Counted from the stretch's first letter, positions 35,520-48,019 are shown. The stretch: DNA of 64,000 nt from Bolinopsis microptera (GCF_026151205.1 NC_087076.1:14619675-14683674), one strand, 5' to 3'. A program made the numbers and translations. The notes: generated by a model not told the origin, from the letters alone.

Positions 35520-36121
35520 AAATCACTATCAATCATCAATCGATCACTATAAATGATAAACAATAAAATGTGAACCAATAAACAACTACTCTCTGTTATA
35601 ATAACTAGCAGGAACCCGTTTAATTTAACCCTTGTAGCGCAATGCACTACTGGGCTGCGCATCAAATAATTCTTAGATATCGGTGATATACACCTTCTAT
35701 TTCGGGCCTTACTGACATCGTGAATCAAATCCGACCCTAAAGTGGTGTCAAGACTCAAAAGACTAAAATAAATACTACCTGTTTAATTTGCGTTTTTGAC
35801 ACCACCTGGGGATCAAAATTTTGGGCTCTAAAACTACTATTTCTTGGCCAATTTTTAAATTTTTTCATACTGATTTGGAGGCCATTAAAGCATTTGACCC
35901 AGTCAAAAAATTTCAGTTCATGTTTATCTTTTACATTATTGTTTTTGCGGAAAGTCGCGTTAAATTTGATACCGAGGCGTCTTATCTGTGAAATGGTACG
36001 GATAAACACATCCATATCACATATTTTATATCGTCTCGCTTTTATATATTGTAAGATACAAAACAAACTTATGACAAATGGTACACGTCTAATTTTTTTT
36101 TCGAAAAGTACTTGTCTTTTT
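35520..36121. other. Intergenic, no gene recognised
   Basis: AT-rich DNA. Frames of up to about 100 codons exist on both strands, but none shows a domain, splice structure or coding bias that supports a gene. Confidence 0.4.
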
Positions 36122-36125
36122 TTAA

Positions 36126-36213
36126 CGGGTGATAGTCGTAAAATATTTGTTTCAAGACCGTCGACGAGTCCTACTCAGCACGCGTTTTGGTAGGTTATAA
36201 ACCTACAATTTTT
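36126..36213 (+). mobile_element. Single terminus of the CGGGTGATACTCG element family
   Basis: One end only, beginning after TTAA at 36,122-36,125 and running through the ACGAGTCCTACTC and TAGGTTATAAACCTACAA blocks. The other end is missing, so this is a deleted copy. Confidence 0.65.
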
Positions 36214-36405
36214 TTTCAAAATATTTCATATTAGGGGTCGTTCAATGAAACGATAAGTTTTCAATGAAACGATAAGTTTTGTTTTACATTCCTTTCATAA
36301 ATAAAATAAGAGCTTAAACCACGAATTAGTTAACTAGAAGTAAACTTGAGGAAACATTCTTTAGTGGTTGGATATAATTATTTAAAAAAACTTTATTTGT
36401 TAGTA

Positions 36406-37918
36406 CAGGGTGGCCCATAAGTGACTACCCACACGCAACCTCTTAATAACTCACGTAATTCGTCTCCAAATTGCACCAAAATTTCAGAGATTATAGATAT
36501 GGGTCAAACTTAGATTTCCTGAAAGTTTCGTAAGCCACGCCCAATTACAGTGGGCGTGGCGTGACACTTCCTCTTTTTCACTATTGTCTTCATAGAACGC
36601 TTTAAGCTAAGAACTCCAAATTTTTTGCACACATTTGGCTTGATAATTGAAAACCTTTCCCAAAGTTTCAAGTTCATTGGTTAAAATATGGCTAAGTTAT
36701 GACCATTTCAAAACTCATCGGATACGTGATCCGAGCACTCAGTCAGTGATCTCGTCACTTGGTTAATGGCCTGTTTGGCTCACATGCACCGCTTGATTGG
36801 TTGCAGCCTGCTTATGGGCCGGCCTATACAGCTGACAGCACCTAAAACGCTATCACACGAATTTATGGTGGTGTCACCATTTCAGGGCTTGTTAGCCCTG
36901 CTAGTCACAGGTTCCTTACAATCAATAAAAATGGTTCACTATCCTCCCTTTACTGCAGAACAACGATTGTTCGTCTACCTGAAGAAATAAAATGGGGAGT
37001 TCTACCCTCAGATTAAACGACAATTTCAGATGAAATTCAACCGACCACCCCCTTGCCGGAAAAGCTGCTTTGACATTCATCACAAGATCAAGTTTACGTT
37101 TTCTGCACACGATCGGCGAAGAGTCGGCAGAAGACGAACTGCGAGGACTGTAGAAAACATCACGATGGTTGTTGGTGACGTGATGGACACACCTAAGATT
37201 GGCACCCGGAAACGAGCTCCTGCCTTAGACCTCAGCAGAACAACCCTTCAGCGAATCCTAAAGCAAGACCTTTCTAACCGGGCCTACCGAATCACAAAGA
37301 AACACAAACTTTTGGACCGTGATTTCCAATCGAGGATAGATTTCGCCAACACATTCCTTGAACATCTTAATTGAAATTATTGAATTGTTTTTGTGTGGGA
37401 ATTTTTATTAGTTGATTTCATTTATTGATTTATCCTAAAAATTTGTGTTTTCCTTTCTAGCAAAGACATCATCGGTATCCAATCAAAGTCTAATGAACCT
37501 CATTAATACACGCTAACGCCTTACTCTTGATCAGATTGGGTGACGAGATCACTAATTGAGTGCAAATATCACTGACTGAGTGCTCGGATCACATATCCGA
37601 TGGATTTTAAAATGGTCATAACTCAGCCATATTTTAACCAATGAACTTGAAACTTTTGGAAAAGTTTTCAATTATCAAGCCAAATGTGTGCAAAAAATTT
37701 TGAGTTCTTAGCTTAAAGCGTTCTCATTTTATGAAGACAATAGTGAAAAAGAGGGAGTGTCACGCCACGCCCACTGTAATTGGGCGTGGCTTACGAAACT
37801 TTCAGGAAATCTAAGTTTGACCCATATCTATAATCTCTGAAATTTTGGTGCAATTTGGAGACGAATTACGTGAGTTATTAAGAGGTTGCGTGTGGGTAGT
37901 CACTTATGGGCCACCCTG
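36406..37918 (+). mobile_element. Mariner-like element with about 340-bp inverted repeats, copy 1
   Basis: 1,513 bp, bounded by TA, with ends CAGGGTGGCCCATAAGTG and complement. The inverted repeats extend to about 36,750 and from about 37,570. The centre encodes only the N-terminal DNA-binding part of a transposase (PFTAEQRLFVYLKK, then IKRQF.MKFNRPPP, R.GRRRTARTVENI, SRTTLQRILKQDL). This is the helix-turn-helix pattern of mariner-like and DUF4817-type proteins. An in-frame TAA at 36,988-36,990 breaks it and the frame ends at 37,372. No DDE catalytic domain is present, so the element is non-autonomous. Confidence 0.85.
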
Positions 37919-38379
37919 TATTTTATTATGGATAGTGGTTGAATTTAGTGAGACAAGGTCAGTTTCTCTATTGTCTCAGAAAAATTTCTACTTTGCAGTA
38001 GGCAATGCTGAGTGGCAGGAAAGACGGACCAAAACGCTTGAGGCTAACAATGGCCCACATATTACGTAATGGTTCACATATTATTTTAAACTATTTTCAC
38101 AACTACAATTGAATACATTTGTTGAGGTATGGCACGTGTTGAAAGTATGTCGTGGCAATAAGTTGAAAAGCGATACACACACAAGCGATACACAGTTACT
38201 AGAGGAGTGTTCTATCCTTGATAGCCCTCTTCCCCTTCAAACCAAAACTATCAAAGGGTATCTGACCCATAAGTCAGAACTCTTCCGGCGGGTTGTCTTT
38301 ATTGTTTTCTGTTGGAGTCTCGACTGTCTTACAAGTTTACAATCCTTACACAGCAACCCCTGACCTACTAAACTTAGCT

Positions 38380-39772
38380 ATGCCTGATTCTCCTAAATCA
38401 TCTATAACTGATTTCTCTCCCCAGAACACAGAGGGTACAAGGACCTACATAGCTGCTCCCAACATCATACAAAATGATTGTTGTAACCACTGTCAGGAGG
38501 GAGTTAATCCTGACTACAGAGTTCAGTGTTATGACTGTAAAAACAATTTCCATGCGGTAGGCTGCACAGATGATTCCTATTGTGTTAGTGCCCCATCTAG
38601 CTTCACTTCCCATTTGGGACCAGCTGTTTCTAACACCAAGTCCTATGAGAAAAGATTTGGCAGATTCTTGTTCTTGTGTAACCATTGTATTACAGTTAAA
38701 GAGGAGATGACAGAGCAAAGCACAGGGGGAGCTGCTAATGTTTACGTTGACAGAAAGATTGAGGAGTTAAAGCAGAATTTTGCTGAAGAACTGTCCGGTG
38801 TAAAAGAGATGCTTAAGGAAATCTTGCCAAGTAAGCAAAACAATGCTCTAGCAAAACTCTGGGATGATTCTCAGAGGACTGAGAAACTTCGCAGCATGAT
38901 TGTAATTAAGAATGATCAGAGTGGCAAACCAATTGATAAAAGTATGTTGGAAGAAAGCTGCATCAAGAATAAGATTAGTATTGTTAACACAATGAAGCTC
39001 AAATCTAATGATACTGCCGTTATTCTTAACTCTAGGTCTGAGGCAGAAACATTGCGTGAGAAGCTTAGCAAAGCTTCCCCCCAACATAGTACATCAACTG
39101 TAGCCACAAAGTTACCAAGAATAACAGTTGTTGGTCTTGAGCGTGATTACTTGAAGGAGGAAATAAAGGAAATGATAGTTAGTCAAAACCATGGAATAGA
39201 TCTGCTCATCAATGATCCAGGTACCAGTATAGAAGACAAGAAAATTGATGTAGTAGCTATAGTATCTTATATTTGATCCTTCGAACAGCTGTTGAGCAAT
39301 GAAACGCAAACATAATCTTAGCAAAATGAATATAGTAGCTATAGTACCCCTAAAGAATGACCAGAACTCCTTCAAAGCTATTGTTCGTGTCAGTAATCTT
39401 GTACGATCTGCAATTGCTAAACAAGGTGATAAGCTCTTTATTGGAACTCAGAGAGTTTGCAAAGTCTATGATAGCTTCTTTGTCCTCAGATGTTTTAACT
39501 GTCGATCATTTGGTCACCATAGCAAAAGTCACCAAGGTCATTGCAAAAGTGAACATGTCTGTGGCTTTTGTGCAGGAGCACATGAAACACGGACATGTGA
39601 TCGCTCCGCTCCATTGTGTTGTTCAAACTGCAAGAAAGCTGGTAAGCATGGCAATGAGCTTCTACATGCAGCCTATGATCCTGTTTTGTGCCCCATATTC
39701 AAAGATTTGCAGGAGAAAGTTAAAAAGACCACCCCTTTTTACCAAAGCCACAACACGGACAGAAATCACTGA
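38380..39772 (+). pseudogene. LINE ORF1, broken: PHD-like finger and CCHC zinc knuckles
   Basis: The first part (38,380-39,276) has a PHD-like cluster (CCNHCQEG, QCYDCKNNFHAVGC, FLCNHC) and a probable coiled coil. The second part (39,299-39,772, another frame) has CFNCRSFGHHSKSHQGHC, VCGFCAGAHETRTC and CCSNCKKAGKH zinc knuckles. The break lies near 39,275-39,300, where a short stretch (AGTAGCTATAGTA) is repeated, as if by slippage or an insertion. The intact ancestral ORF1 would have combined both nucleic-acid-binding modules before the ORF2 at 39,832. Confidence 0.75.
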
Positions 39773-39831
39773 GCTGTCTGAAATTCTTCCTTTTCAATCC
39801 ATGGTCACTTGTTAACAAAGTAAACGATATT

Positions 39832-42645
39832 ATGTGCAACTTATCAGACAAAAGCATTGATATTGCTGCATTCTGTGAAACTTGGCTAACAGATGTTAAC
39901 TGCCCCACCACTGCAATTATTAAGTCTTACGGTTACAGAATCATACATAATTTCAGGAAAGACAAAAAAGGTGGTGGAACTGCTTTGTTGTTTAGGGGAG
40001 AATACTCAATGTCTCAGTTCCAATGCTCTGCTACTTTCTCTACATTTGAGTACACAGCTGCATCAATCAAAACAGCAACAGGCACTAAGGTCATGTTTGT
40101 CTCTTTGTATCGACCTGGTTATCTCTCCTCTATCTTTCATCAGGAACTTGATTTACTTCTGTCAGCCATCACCATGAAGTGTGATTGTCTCGTCATTGCT
40201 GGGGACTTGAACATTCATTTTGAGAATAAGAATGACAAGCTTGTTAGGAAGACGCTTGACTTATTTCTGTCTTACGGATTTAATCATCATGTTAATGAAC
40301 CAACCCATGTTGCTGGTGGATCACTAGACCAAATCTTCTGCTTCTCTATCAAGAATCAGCTTCAATGCAAGGTTTTGGTTGATAGTGTGAATAGGCATGG
40401 ATCAGATCATTTTCCAGTCTATTGTGACTTCTTTTTGGAATTCGAAAAGAAATATTTTAAAGATATCACTTACAGAAATTTGAAGACTGTGGATGATGAC
40501 CAATTTACCAGTGATCTCTTCGATATAGTAAACTTGATTGATCTTGAGAAAATTGGAACTACTGATATGAGTGCATCTGTTGCCAACTTGAACGACTTGT
40601 GTGCTGAACTCCTAGATGAGCATGCTCCAATAGTCTCCAAGAAGGTATCTGTTATTGATTCTGCACCTTGGTTTGATAATGAATACAGGGACTACAGAAA
40701 GCTGAGAAGAAAAGCCGAGGCAAAAACTCGTAAACCAACAGCAACGCTTGAAGATAAAATCATGTTTAGAGACATCAGCTCAGAATGTTCTAAAATGGCT
40801 GATCTGAAGAAGAAGGAGTACTTTAAGAATATGGTAGAAAACTCTAAAGGCAACCCAAGAACTTTGTGGCAGCTGGTCAATAGAAATTTAGACCGTAAAC
40901 AATCTAATCCTCTGCCAGATTACACAGATGATCTTCCAAAGCTAGCAGCAGACTTTAACGCCTACTTTACATCTAAGATTGATAACATTAGGAAAGATAT
41001 GGATCATGATCGGTTTACTCTTCCATCAGACTCTTCTGCTGAAGCTCCCGAATCCTACCACTGGTCTACCTTTGAACCTGTCACATTAGATGAGCTAAAG
41101 GAAATCATTGACGAGTTTGGTATCAAATGTTCACCTTCTGACATCTTACCTACTACACTGCTTAAAGAGAACATCAGCATTCTGCTACCATTACTTCTAC
41201 AGATTGTTAATGCATCCTTATCTCAAGGTTCAATGGACGGAGTCAAACTTGCTGATATTGTTCCCCTCCTGAAAAGTAACTCTCTTGATCCTAATGTCTT
41301 GAAAAACTTTCGCCCTGTCTCAAACCTCACTTTCCTTGGGAAGCTGATCGAGAGAGTGGTGTTAAAGCGCCTAAACGATCACTTAGATAAGCATAATCTC
41401 CACTGCCCAGAACAGTCTGCATACAAGAAGACCTTCAGCACAGAAACATTATTGATCAGAATATGGAATGATCTTCTAGTTGCATCAGATGAAAAGAGTG
41501 CTACAGTTGTCATGATGCTTGACCTATCGGCGGCGTTTGATACTGTAGACCATGATGTCTTACTGAACATTCTCATGAAGGAGATAGGACTAAGGGGAAC
41601 TGTGTTAAAATGGTTTACTAGCTTTCTAAAAGGTCGTGCTCAGAGAATTCGACTTGGTTCTACTCTCTCTGAAGAAATAGTTATTAAGTTTGGTGTTCCT
41701 CAGGGCTCAGTTCTGGGACCTGTTCTGTTTAACCTTTATATCAGATCCATCTATAGATTTGTACAAGGAATGGACTTCACAATTTATGGGTATGCAGATG
41801 ACCACCAGATCTTAAAGAGATTTAAACCCATCAACCAGGGCGAAACGTTACTCTCTAAGCTCAGGGGATGCTTTGCATCTATTAGAGCTTGGATGAAAAA
41901 ATACTTTCTAGCAATGAATGACAGTAAAACACAGATAATCGTTTTTGGTCCTATGTCCGTCCTACGAGAGATCAATATAAAGGGAGTGAATTTTGGGAGT
42001 GACACAACTATTCGATTTGTGAGCACAGTTAAGAATCTTGGGATACATATGGACTCTGGGCTTACTATGAGCAACCATGTTGTTGAGTTGAAGAAGAAAT
42101 GTTTCCTAACACTACGCAACCTCACTAAGATACGGTTTCTGCTGACTACAAAACAGCTTAAGACAATTGTTAATAGCCTCGTTGTTTCTTGTTTGGACTA
42201 CTGTAACGCCATGTTTTACGGCATCTCCAAGTACCTCATACATCAACTACAGCTTATTCAAAATGCCTGTGCAAAAGCAGTAACTGGAAAATATAAATTT
42301 GATCACCTAGGCGACGATCTTGATAAATTGCACTGGCTTAATATACCTAAAAGAGTGATTTTTAAAATATGTCTCCTATCTTTTAAGGCTATTAATGGAA
42401 TAGCGCCACTGTACCTTCAAGATATGTTTAAGTATGCTCACCATGGACACACTGTTAGGCTCATAGTCCCTTATCGTTCAACCAAGGGTTTTGGTGATCG
42501 TAGTTTTAGTGTGGTTGGTCCACGAGTTTTTAATGCACTACCAGACTCAGTTAAACAATGTTATTCTGTTGAGGCGTTTAAATCCGCACTGAAGACTTAT
42601 TTGTTTACTTTATCTGACACTGAGGTAGCAAAAATGTTTTATTAA
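39832..42645 (+). CDS. LINE ORF2: AP endonuclease plus reverse transcriptase (L2/CR1-like)
   Basis: A 937-residue frame from ATG at 39,832. The same frame is open upstream and encodes NPWSLVNKVNDI, the usual start of the endonuclease, so the true start is probably further left. Endonuclease motifs: FCETWL, GGGTALLF, GDLNIH, GSLDQIF, GSDHFPV. RT motifs: NFRPVSNL, ETLLIRIWND, MMLDLSAAFDTVDHD, FGVPQGSVLGPVLF and catalytic GYADD. The DLSAAFDTVDH and PQGSVLGP wording fits the L2/CR1 group. No internal stop was seen, but its ORF1 is broken, so the copy is probably not autonomous. The 3' flank holds a (TA)n run at about 42,989-43,005. Confidence 0.9.
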   Translation: MCNLSDKSIDIAAFCETWLTDVNCPTTAIIKSYGYRIIHNFRKDKKGGGTALLFRGEYSMSQFQCSATFSTFEYTAASIKTATGTKVMFVSLYRPGYLSSIFHQELDLLLSAITMKCDCLVIAGDLNIHFENKNDKLVRKTLDLFLSYGFNHHVNEPTHVAGGSLDQIFCFSIKNQLQCKVLVDSVNRHGSDHFPVYCDFFLEFEKKYFKDITYRNLKTVDDDQFTSDLFDIVNLIDLEKIGTTDMSASVANLNDLCAELLDEHAPIVSKKVSVIDSAPWFDNEYRDYRKLRRKAEAKTRKPTATLEDKIMFRDISSECSKMADLKKKEYFKNMVENSKGNPRTLWQLVNRNLDRKQSNPLPDYTDDLPKLAADFNAYFTSKIDNIRKDMDHDRFTLPSDSSAEAPESYHWSTFEPVTLDELKEIIDEFGIKCSPSDILPTTLLKENISILLPLLLQIVNASLSQGSMDGVKLADIVPLLKSNSLDPNVLKNFRPVSNLTFLGKLIERVVLKRLNDHLDKHNLHCPEQSAYKKTFSTETLLIRIWNDLLVASDEKSATVVMMLDLSAAFDTVDHDVLLNILMKEIGLRGTVLKWFTSFLKGRAQRIRLGSTLSEEIVIKFGVPQGSVLGPVLFNLYIRSIYRFVQGMDFTIYGYADDHQILKRFKPINQGETLLSKLRGCFASIRAWMKKYFLAMNDSKTQIIVFGPMSVLREINIKGVNFGSDTTIRFVSTVKNLGIHMDSGLTMSNHVVELKKKCFLTLRNLTKIRFLLTTKQLKTIVNSLVVSCLDYCNAMFYGISKYLIHQLQLIQNACAKAVTGKYKFDHLGDDLDKLHWLNIPKRVIFKICLLSFKAINGIAPLYLQDMFKYAHHGHTVRLIVPYRSTKGFGDRSFSVVGPRVFNALPDSVKQCYSVEAFKSALKTYLFTLSDTEVAKMFY

Positions 42646-42845
42646 TAATTTTAACCCTCTCTTTGACTTATCTAAATTATATCAGCTTTTTGGAAGTTTT
42701 ATGAACGAATTTATACATAGAACTTTATTTTGCTTTTGATATATAGTTTTAAAAGTATTTTTGTAAACTAGTTGTAGTGACACTGCTGAGTAAAAGTGTA
42801 CGCTTAATAGTGGTGTTTTTAAATTTCAATTTTAATTAATTAATT

Positions 42846-42930
42846 AATTACGTAATCACTTTTAAGCCAATTTTACCTACCTAATACATAATATTTTACA
42901 CATAGCTATTGTCTTAAAATTACATTTGTA
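42846..42930 (+). mobile_element. Fragment of the TTACGTAATCA MITE family
   Basis: ACGTAATCACTTTTAAGCC followed by CACATAGCTATTGT..TAAAATTACA parallels the interior of the complete copy at 50,737-50,915. Only one end is recognisable. Confidence 0.5.
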
Positions 42931-43036
42931 GCAGTTACATCAAAAATTTGTACTGCCAGATCATAAAAAACAATATTCTTTTGAGTATTATATATATATA
43001 TATATGGAGCTTGATGAAGGAGTGACTTACTTGCTT

Positions 43037-43375
43037 TTACTTGAAAAGGTCTCCTCCTAGTTGTTGGAGTGGCCTGCGCCACATAGTAACTCCTTTCTCC
43101 GGTGTATTAGATCTCTCCAGTGAACCCTGTCTGTTGCTCGACACCAGTGAAGATTGCTGCATCCTCCCGGACACATGACAACCAGTTTTTCCGAGGTCTA
43201 CCTCTTCACTGTACCTTTTACCATGCTTTGGAATCCAGTGCAGAAGATAGTTGGGTATTCTTTCTTCTGGCATCCTTACCACAAGGCCAAACCATCGGAG
43301 CGTAGCTGCTACGAAAGTATCAACAGGGGCGATATTAGCCGGCTTACCTACGTCAGCATTAGATACATTAGACAC
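43037..43375 (-). pseudogene. LINE C-terminal tail relic
   Basis: The minus strand reads LRWFGLVVRMPEERIP, YLLHWIPKHGKR, then frameshifted text that includes RRPLQQLGGDLF. This is the conserved C-terminal segment of many LINE ORF2 proteins. It is decayed, with no catalytic part. A similar tail fragment is at 52,975-53,090. Confidence 0.65.
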
Positions 43376-43779
43376 ATTTGATTTTCAGGATGAAGGAGTG
43401 AAAGCAAATTAAAACATAACTGATTTTACATTTACTTGAATATAGTTTGTGACTAGCGGGTGTCTAGTACACTATAATAGTTGACAGTTGATATCTGAAT
43501 TACCTTATCTACAAAATAACGATAACAGATGAGAATGAAATACTTACAGCGAATTGCTAGAAGGCAAGCACGTTTATACTATAACATTCTATTCGGATCA
43601 CCATGCCAATCACATGTCGTATCGATAGACAAGCCTAAAATGTTCACAAAAACAAACAAATAATATAATAAGTGAATCTGCATTAGTATATGGCAGAATG
43701 GAAAAGTAAAATCAAAACCAAAAAATACTAATCACTGCAGTGCTACGTATTGAGTTTAAATGATAAGATGTGAACAAGA

Positions 43780-44590
43780 TCATCCGATGGTCCAAGGACG
43801 ACAACATGAAATTGCATGAAAACAAGTTTGAACTTGTTTGCTATAGAACACCTGCACTGCTTCTAAAATACTTTCAGAGGAGCTGCCATTTATGACTGAC
43901 TTCACAAACTACACCATTTCAAATGGATCAGTTGTAGAAAAAGCCCATTAGTACCTAACTTAGGAGTCAACATGTCCAATGATTATTCGTGGAAACCACA
44001 TAACAATATCATGGTTGACAAGGCACGTCAGATGGCATCTTAAAAAGAATTTAAATAGGTCCAAAGTGGAATCCTGCTGCACTGCCCGCTCTGGAATCCT
44101 AACAAGATCAGTCTATTGAGAGCATACAAACGCCATTGGACAAATTCTAGGGCTTGGAGACATCGACTATTTGAATAGACTGAAGGAACTGAAAGTAACA
44201 TCCCTGCAAGAATGCTACATTAAGTCCTCGAAGGTGTAATATGTCCAAATGATCTAGATGTAATATATTTGTAGTTCAAAGAGAATGCCAGACTGGGAGT
44301 TAAAGTAATACTCCCTTCTCTCACATGAAAAGCATCAGTTGGTTCTCTCGCTCAGCTCTGCCCATGACTTCTCATTTGCAGAGAGAGCTTGAAGATTCTG
44401 GAATGTTCTCTGGCAAGCTTCAAGACATCTCACGGAAACTTTGTAGATGAGCCTCCTAAACAAGCCTCCTACTCCTGGTCCCTGGATACAGAGCAGAAAA
44501 CTAATGGTCATCACACAGATTGTGTGATGACTGTGAAGATGCCTACTTCTAAACTTCTCAATAAGTTCAAAAGGTAGGTTCAGTGCTAGA
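43780..44590 (+). pseudogene. Degenerate LINE reverse transcriptase relic
   Basis: Across shifting frames the plus strand reads WSKDDNMKLHENKFELVCY, then LGVNMSNDYSWKPH, ARQMAS, LLRAYKRHWTN and GKLQDISRKL. This is the order of RT palm-to-tail segments. Stops and frameshifts throughout show an old insertion. Confidence 0.65.
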
Positions 44591-45329
44591 GCTGGCCTAC
44601 AGGATGAGGCACAATTTGCATACCAACAATATCATCAGGGTGAATGTTTTATACTACTGCAGCAGAAATTAGATAGGTGGGAATATGAGGATGTTAACTC
44701 TGTTATCGAATGAGAAGGGAGTGTGAACCTTTCACTGTCATTTTGCCAGACTGATTATTCTGCAAAGTCTTGCTTATTAGATTACCTTTGGAATTTAGAG
44801 CTCCTCAAGTTACCACAGGGACGCAAAGGTCACCAATTACATGTGTTTATTCCACAAAAATTATAATATAAAACACAGAGTGCATAGGCACAAAAAGAAG
44901 GTTACTGGTATGTTTTTAGACAGTTTTTAGACAAATAAACTTTAATGTTATCTACTGTAGCGAAAATTATATCAGTGTGACTGATGTTAGCCCCACTAAC
45001 CAAATGAGGAGAGAGAATGCATCCGATCCCTAAATAGCCAATAGGGTCGCTGCACACCAATGTCTGGGGACTCATTGAATTACCATAAGAACACAAAGAT
45101 AACCAGATTACCACAGGAACGCAAACGTCACAGCTTAACTGTCTGATGGTTTGGGCGTAAGAATGAGTGTCTCTTTTCCAAGTCTGGTTGGCATATCAAA
45201 GAGGAAGTACAGTGATATAGGGGTTCAATATTTCAAGACTTTAAAGATGTCATTAATACAATGGTGAAAATACAGATTATGCGCACAATTTCATGTGTGT
45301 TGAAGAGACCAACCAAATGATAAATTATT

Positions 45330-45570
45330 TATAACCTAGACAACCATGCAACTTGTGCACGGGCCAGACCTTACACTTAGGAGCTGCTTTCTTCGAGAAA
45401 GAGCACATCAAGCCCATTTTTAATCGACTCAAATTGCTCACTGTTCAAAACTTATACAAGTACCATTGTACTTCTGAAATGTTTCGAATCGTGAAATTAC
45501 ACACTCCACAGTCCACACTCATTGTATAATAAGTACCATATACACATCAAAACGTGACTGAAGCCATGTC
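45330..45570 (+). pseudogene. Decayed copy of the 2-991 LINE family tail
   Basis: Reads ATCARAR, FFEKEHIKPIFN, LLTVQNLYKYHC, EMFRIVKL, matching the tail of the elements at 2-991 and 2,586-3,115. Frameshifts and stops are present. Confidence 0.7.
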
Positions 45571-46075
45571 ATAATCCTCCCAACGCTCTTCTTTAAATAG
45601 CTTCCAAATTGTGGAAAAGCATACTTAAACGGATTGAAATGAAACTGGGGAAATCCTCACTACTTCGGTATCTTTGGTAAAACTATGCTGTAAAACTATT
45701 ATCTTGGAATCACAATCCATCAACAATAATGACTACTGGACTTATCAAACCTCACTCAATCGCAGATCAAAATCATTAATCACTGCTGTCAAATAAAACT
45801 GCTGGCCCTGTCAAATTTATTACCACAGCGAGAGCAATCCATGCAATTCTCTATATGAATGAATAATATACAGCCTACTATAAGAGCACAGATTTCCACT
45901 CAAATACTGGCCAGTGGGCACTGCATAATGCAATAGGACCACAAAATAAAATTGAACACTGCAAATTTGATTTATTTTTAGACTAGCATAACATTTCTGA
46001 ACTATTCCTACATATTTATAACTTTATAAATAAATAGAATTGTTTGTAACTAAAATTATTTTAGTATAATTACTA

Positions 46076-47588
46076 CAGGGTGGCCCATAAGTGACTACCC
46101 ACACGCAACCTCTTAATAACTCACGTAATTCGTCTCCAAATTGCACCAAAATTTCAGAGATTATAGATATGGGTCAAACTTAGATTTCCTGAAAGTTTCG
46201 TAAGCCACGCCCAATTACAGTGGGCGTGGCGTGACACTTCCTCTTTTTCACTATTGTCTTCATAGAACGCTTTAAGCTAAGAACTCCAAATTTTTTGCAC
46301 ACATTTGGCTTGATAATTGAAAACCTTTCCCAAAGTTTCAAGTTCATTGGTTAAAATATGGCTAAGTTATGACCATTTCAAAACTCATCGGATACGTGAT
46401 CCGAGCACTCAGTCAGTGATCTCGTCACTTGGTTAATGGCCTGTTTGGCTCACATGCACCGCTTGATTGGTTGCAGCCTGCTTATGGGCCGGCCTATACA
46501 GCTGACAGCACCTAAAACGCTATCACACGAATTTATGGTGGTGTCACCATTTCAGGGCTTGTTAGCCCTGCTAGTCACAGGTTCCTTACAATCAATAAAA
46601 ATGGTTCACTATCCTCCCTTTACTGCAGAACAACGATTGTTCGTCTACCTGAAGAAATAAAATGGGGAGTTCTACCCTCAGATTAAACGACAATTTCAGA
46701 TGAAATTCAACCGACCACCCCCTTGCCGGAAAAGCTGCTTTGACATTCATCACAAGATCAAGTTTACGTTTTCTGCACACGATCGGTGAAGAGTCGGCAG
46801 AAGACGAACTGCGAGGACTGTAGAAAACATCACGATGGTTGTTGGTGACGTGATGGACACACCTAAGATTGGCACCCGGAAACGAGCTCCTGCCTTAGAC
46901 CTCAGCAGAACAACCCTTCAGCGAATCCTAAAGCAAGACCTTTCTAACCGGGCCTACCGAATCACAAAGAAACACAAACTTTTGGACCGTGATTTCCAAT
47001 CGAGGATAGATTTCGCCAACACATTCCTTGAACATCTTAATTGAAATTATTGAATTGTTTTTGTGTGGGAATTTTTATTAGTTGATTTCATTTATTGATT
47101 TATCCTAAAAATTTGTGTTTTCCTTTCTAGCAAAGACATCATCGGTATCCAATCAAAGTCTAATGAACCTCATTAATACACGCTAACGCCTTACTCTTGA
47201 TCAGATTGGGTGACGAGATCACTAATTGAGTGCAAATATCACTGACTGAGTGCTCGGATCACATATCCGATGGATTTTAAAATGGTCATAACTCAGCCAT
47301 ATTTTAACCAATGAACTTGAAACTTTTGGAAAAGTTTTCAATTATCAAGCCAAATGTGTGCAAAAAATTTTGAGTTCTTAGCTTAAAGCGTTCTCATTTT
47401 ATGAAGACAATAGTGAAAAAGAGGGAGTGTCACGCCACGCCCACTGTAATTGGGCGTGGCTTACGAAACTTTCAGGAAATCTAAGTTTGACCCATATCTA
47501 TAATCTCTGAAATTTTGGTGCAATTTGGAGACGAATTACGCGAGTTATTAAGAGGTTGCGTGTGGGTAGTCACTTATGGGCCACCCTG
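46076..47588 (+). mobile_element. Mariner-like element with about 340-bp inverted repeats, copy 2
   Basis: Same length (1,513 bp) as copy 1 at 36,406 and nearly identical, also bounded by TA (46,074-46,075 and 47,589-47,590). It shares the in-frame TAA of copy 1 and carries an extra nonsense change, CGA to TGA at 46,787-46,789. A single difference is also visible in the right arm (GCGAG for GTGAG). The shared TAA shows that amplification happened after coding capacity was lost, so an active transposase elsewhere must have mobilised both. Confidence 0.9.
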
Positions 47589-48019
47589 TACTATTGTGTA
47601 TTCAATAAAGTAATTACCACTAATTGTATCCTTGTATCGTCACAAAACTGTTGACCAAATATCTATTGAAGTGGCAAAGATCTTTGTAGGAGTTAGGAGC
47701 TCAACAGATACAAATTACAAAACCAAGCGTACATATTGATTTTTGGTATTATTTGATAATGTCCGAAAATATTCTGCCCATGTTGTAAAGATTTAATTGG
47801 AACTTTTTGAAACTCATTCGCTTATCTGATTGCAAGCACTACTGATTTTTAAAATTATTGTTTACATTCTCGAATAATGGAATAATTGTAGTGTCCTATT
47901 ATAAATGTTGCTATAATTGATTTAAATACAAATTTGTTGTTTTCTTGAAATTTGTTATTTTCTTGAAAGAGGTTTTTACTTCTAAATTAACAATCTACTC
48001 TAGGATATATAAGCAGTTC
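47589..48019. other. PSMF1 upstream region
   Basis: AT-rich, no gene recognised. An acceptor-like CAATCTACTCTAG ends at 48,003, 16 bases before the chosen PSMF1 start. No core promoter motif is recognised. Confidence 0.4.
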
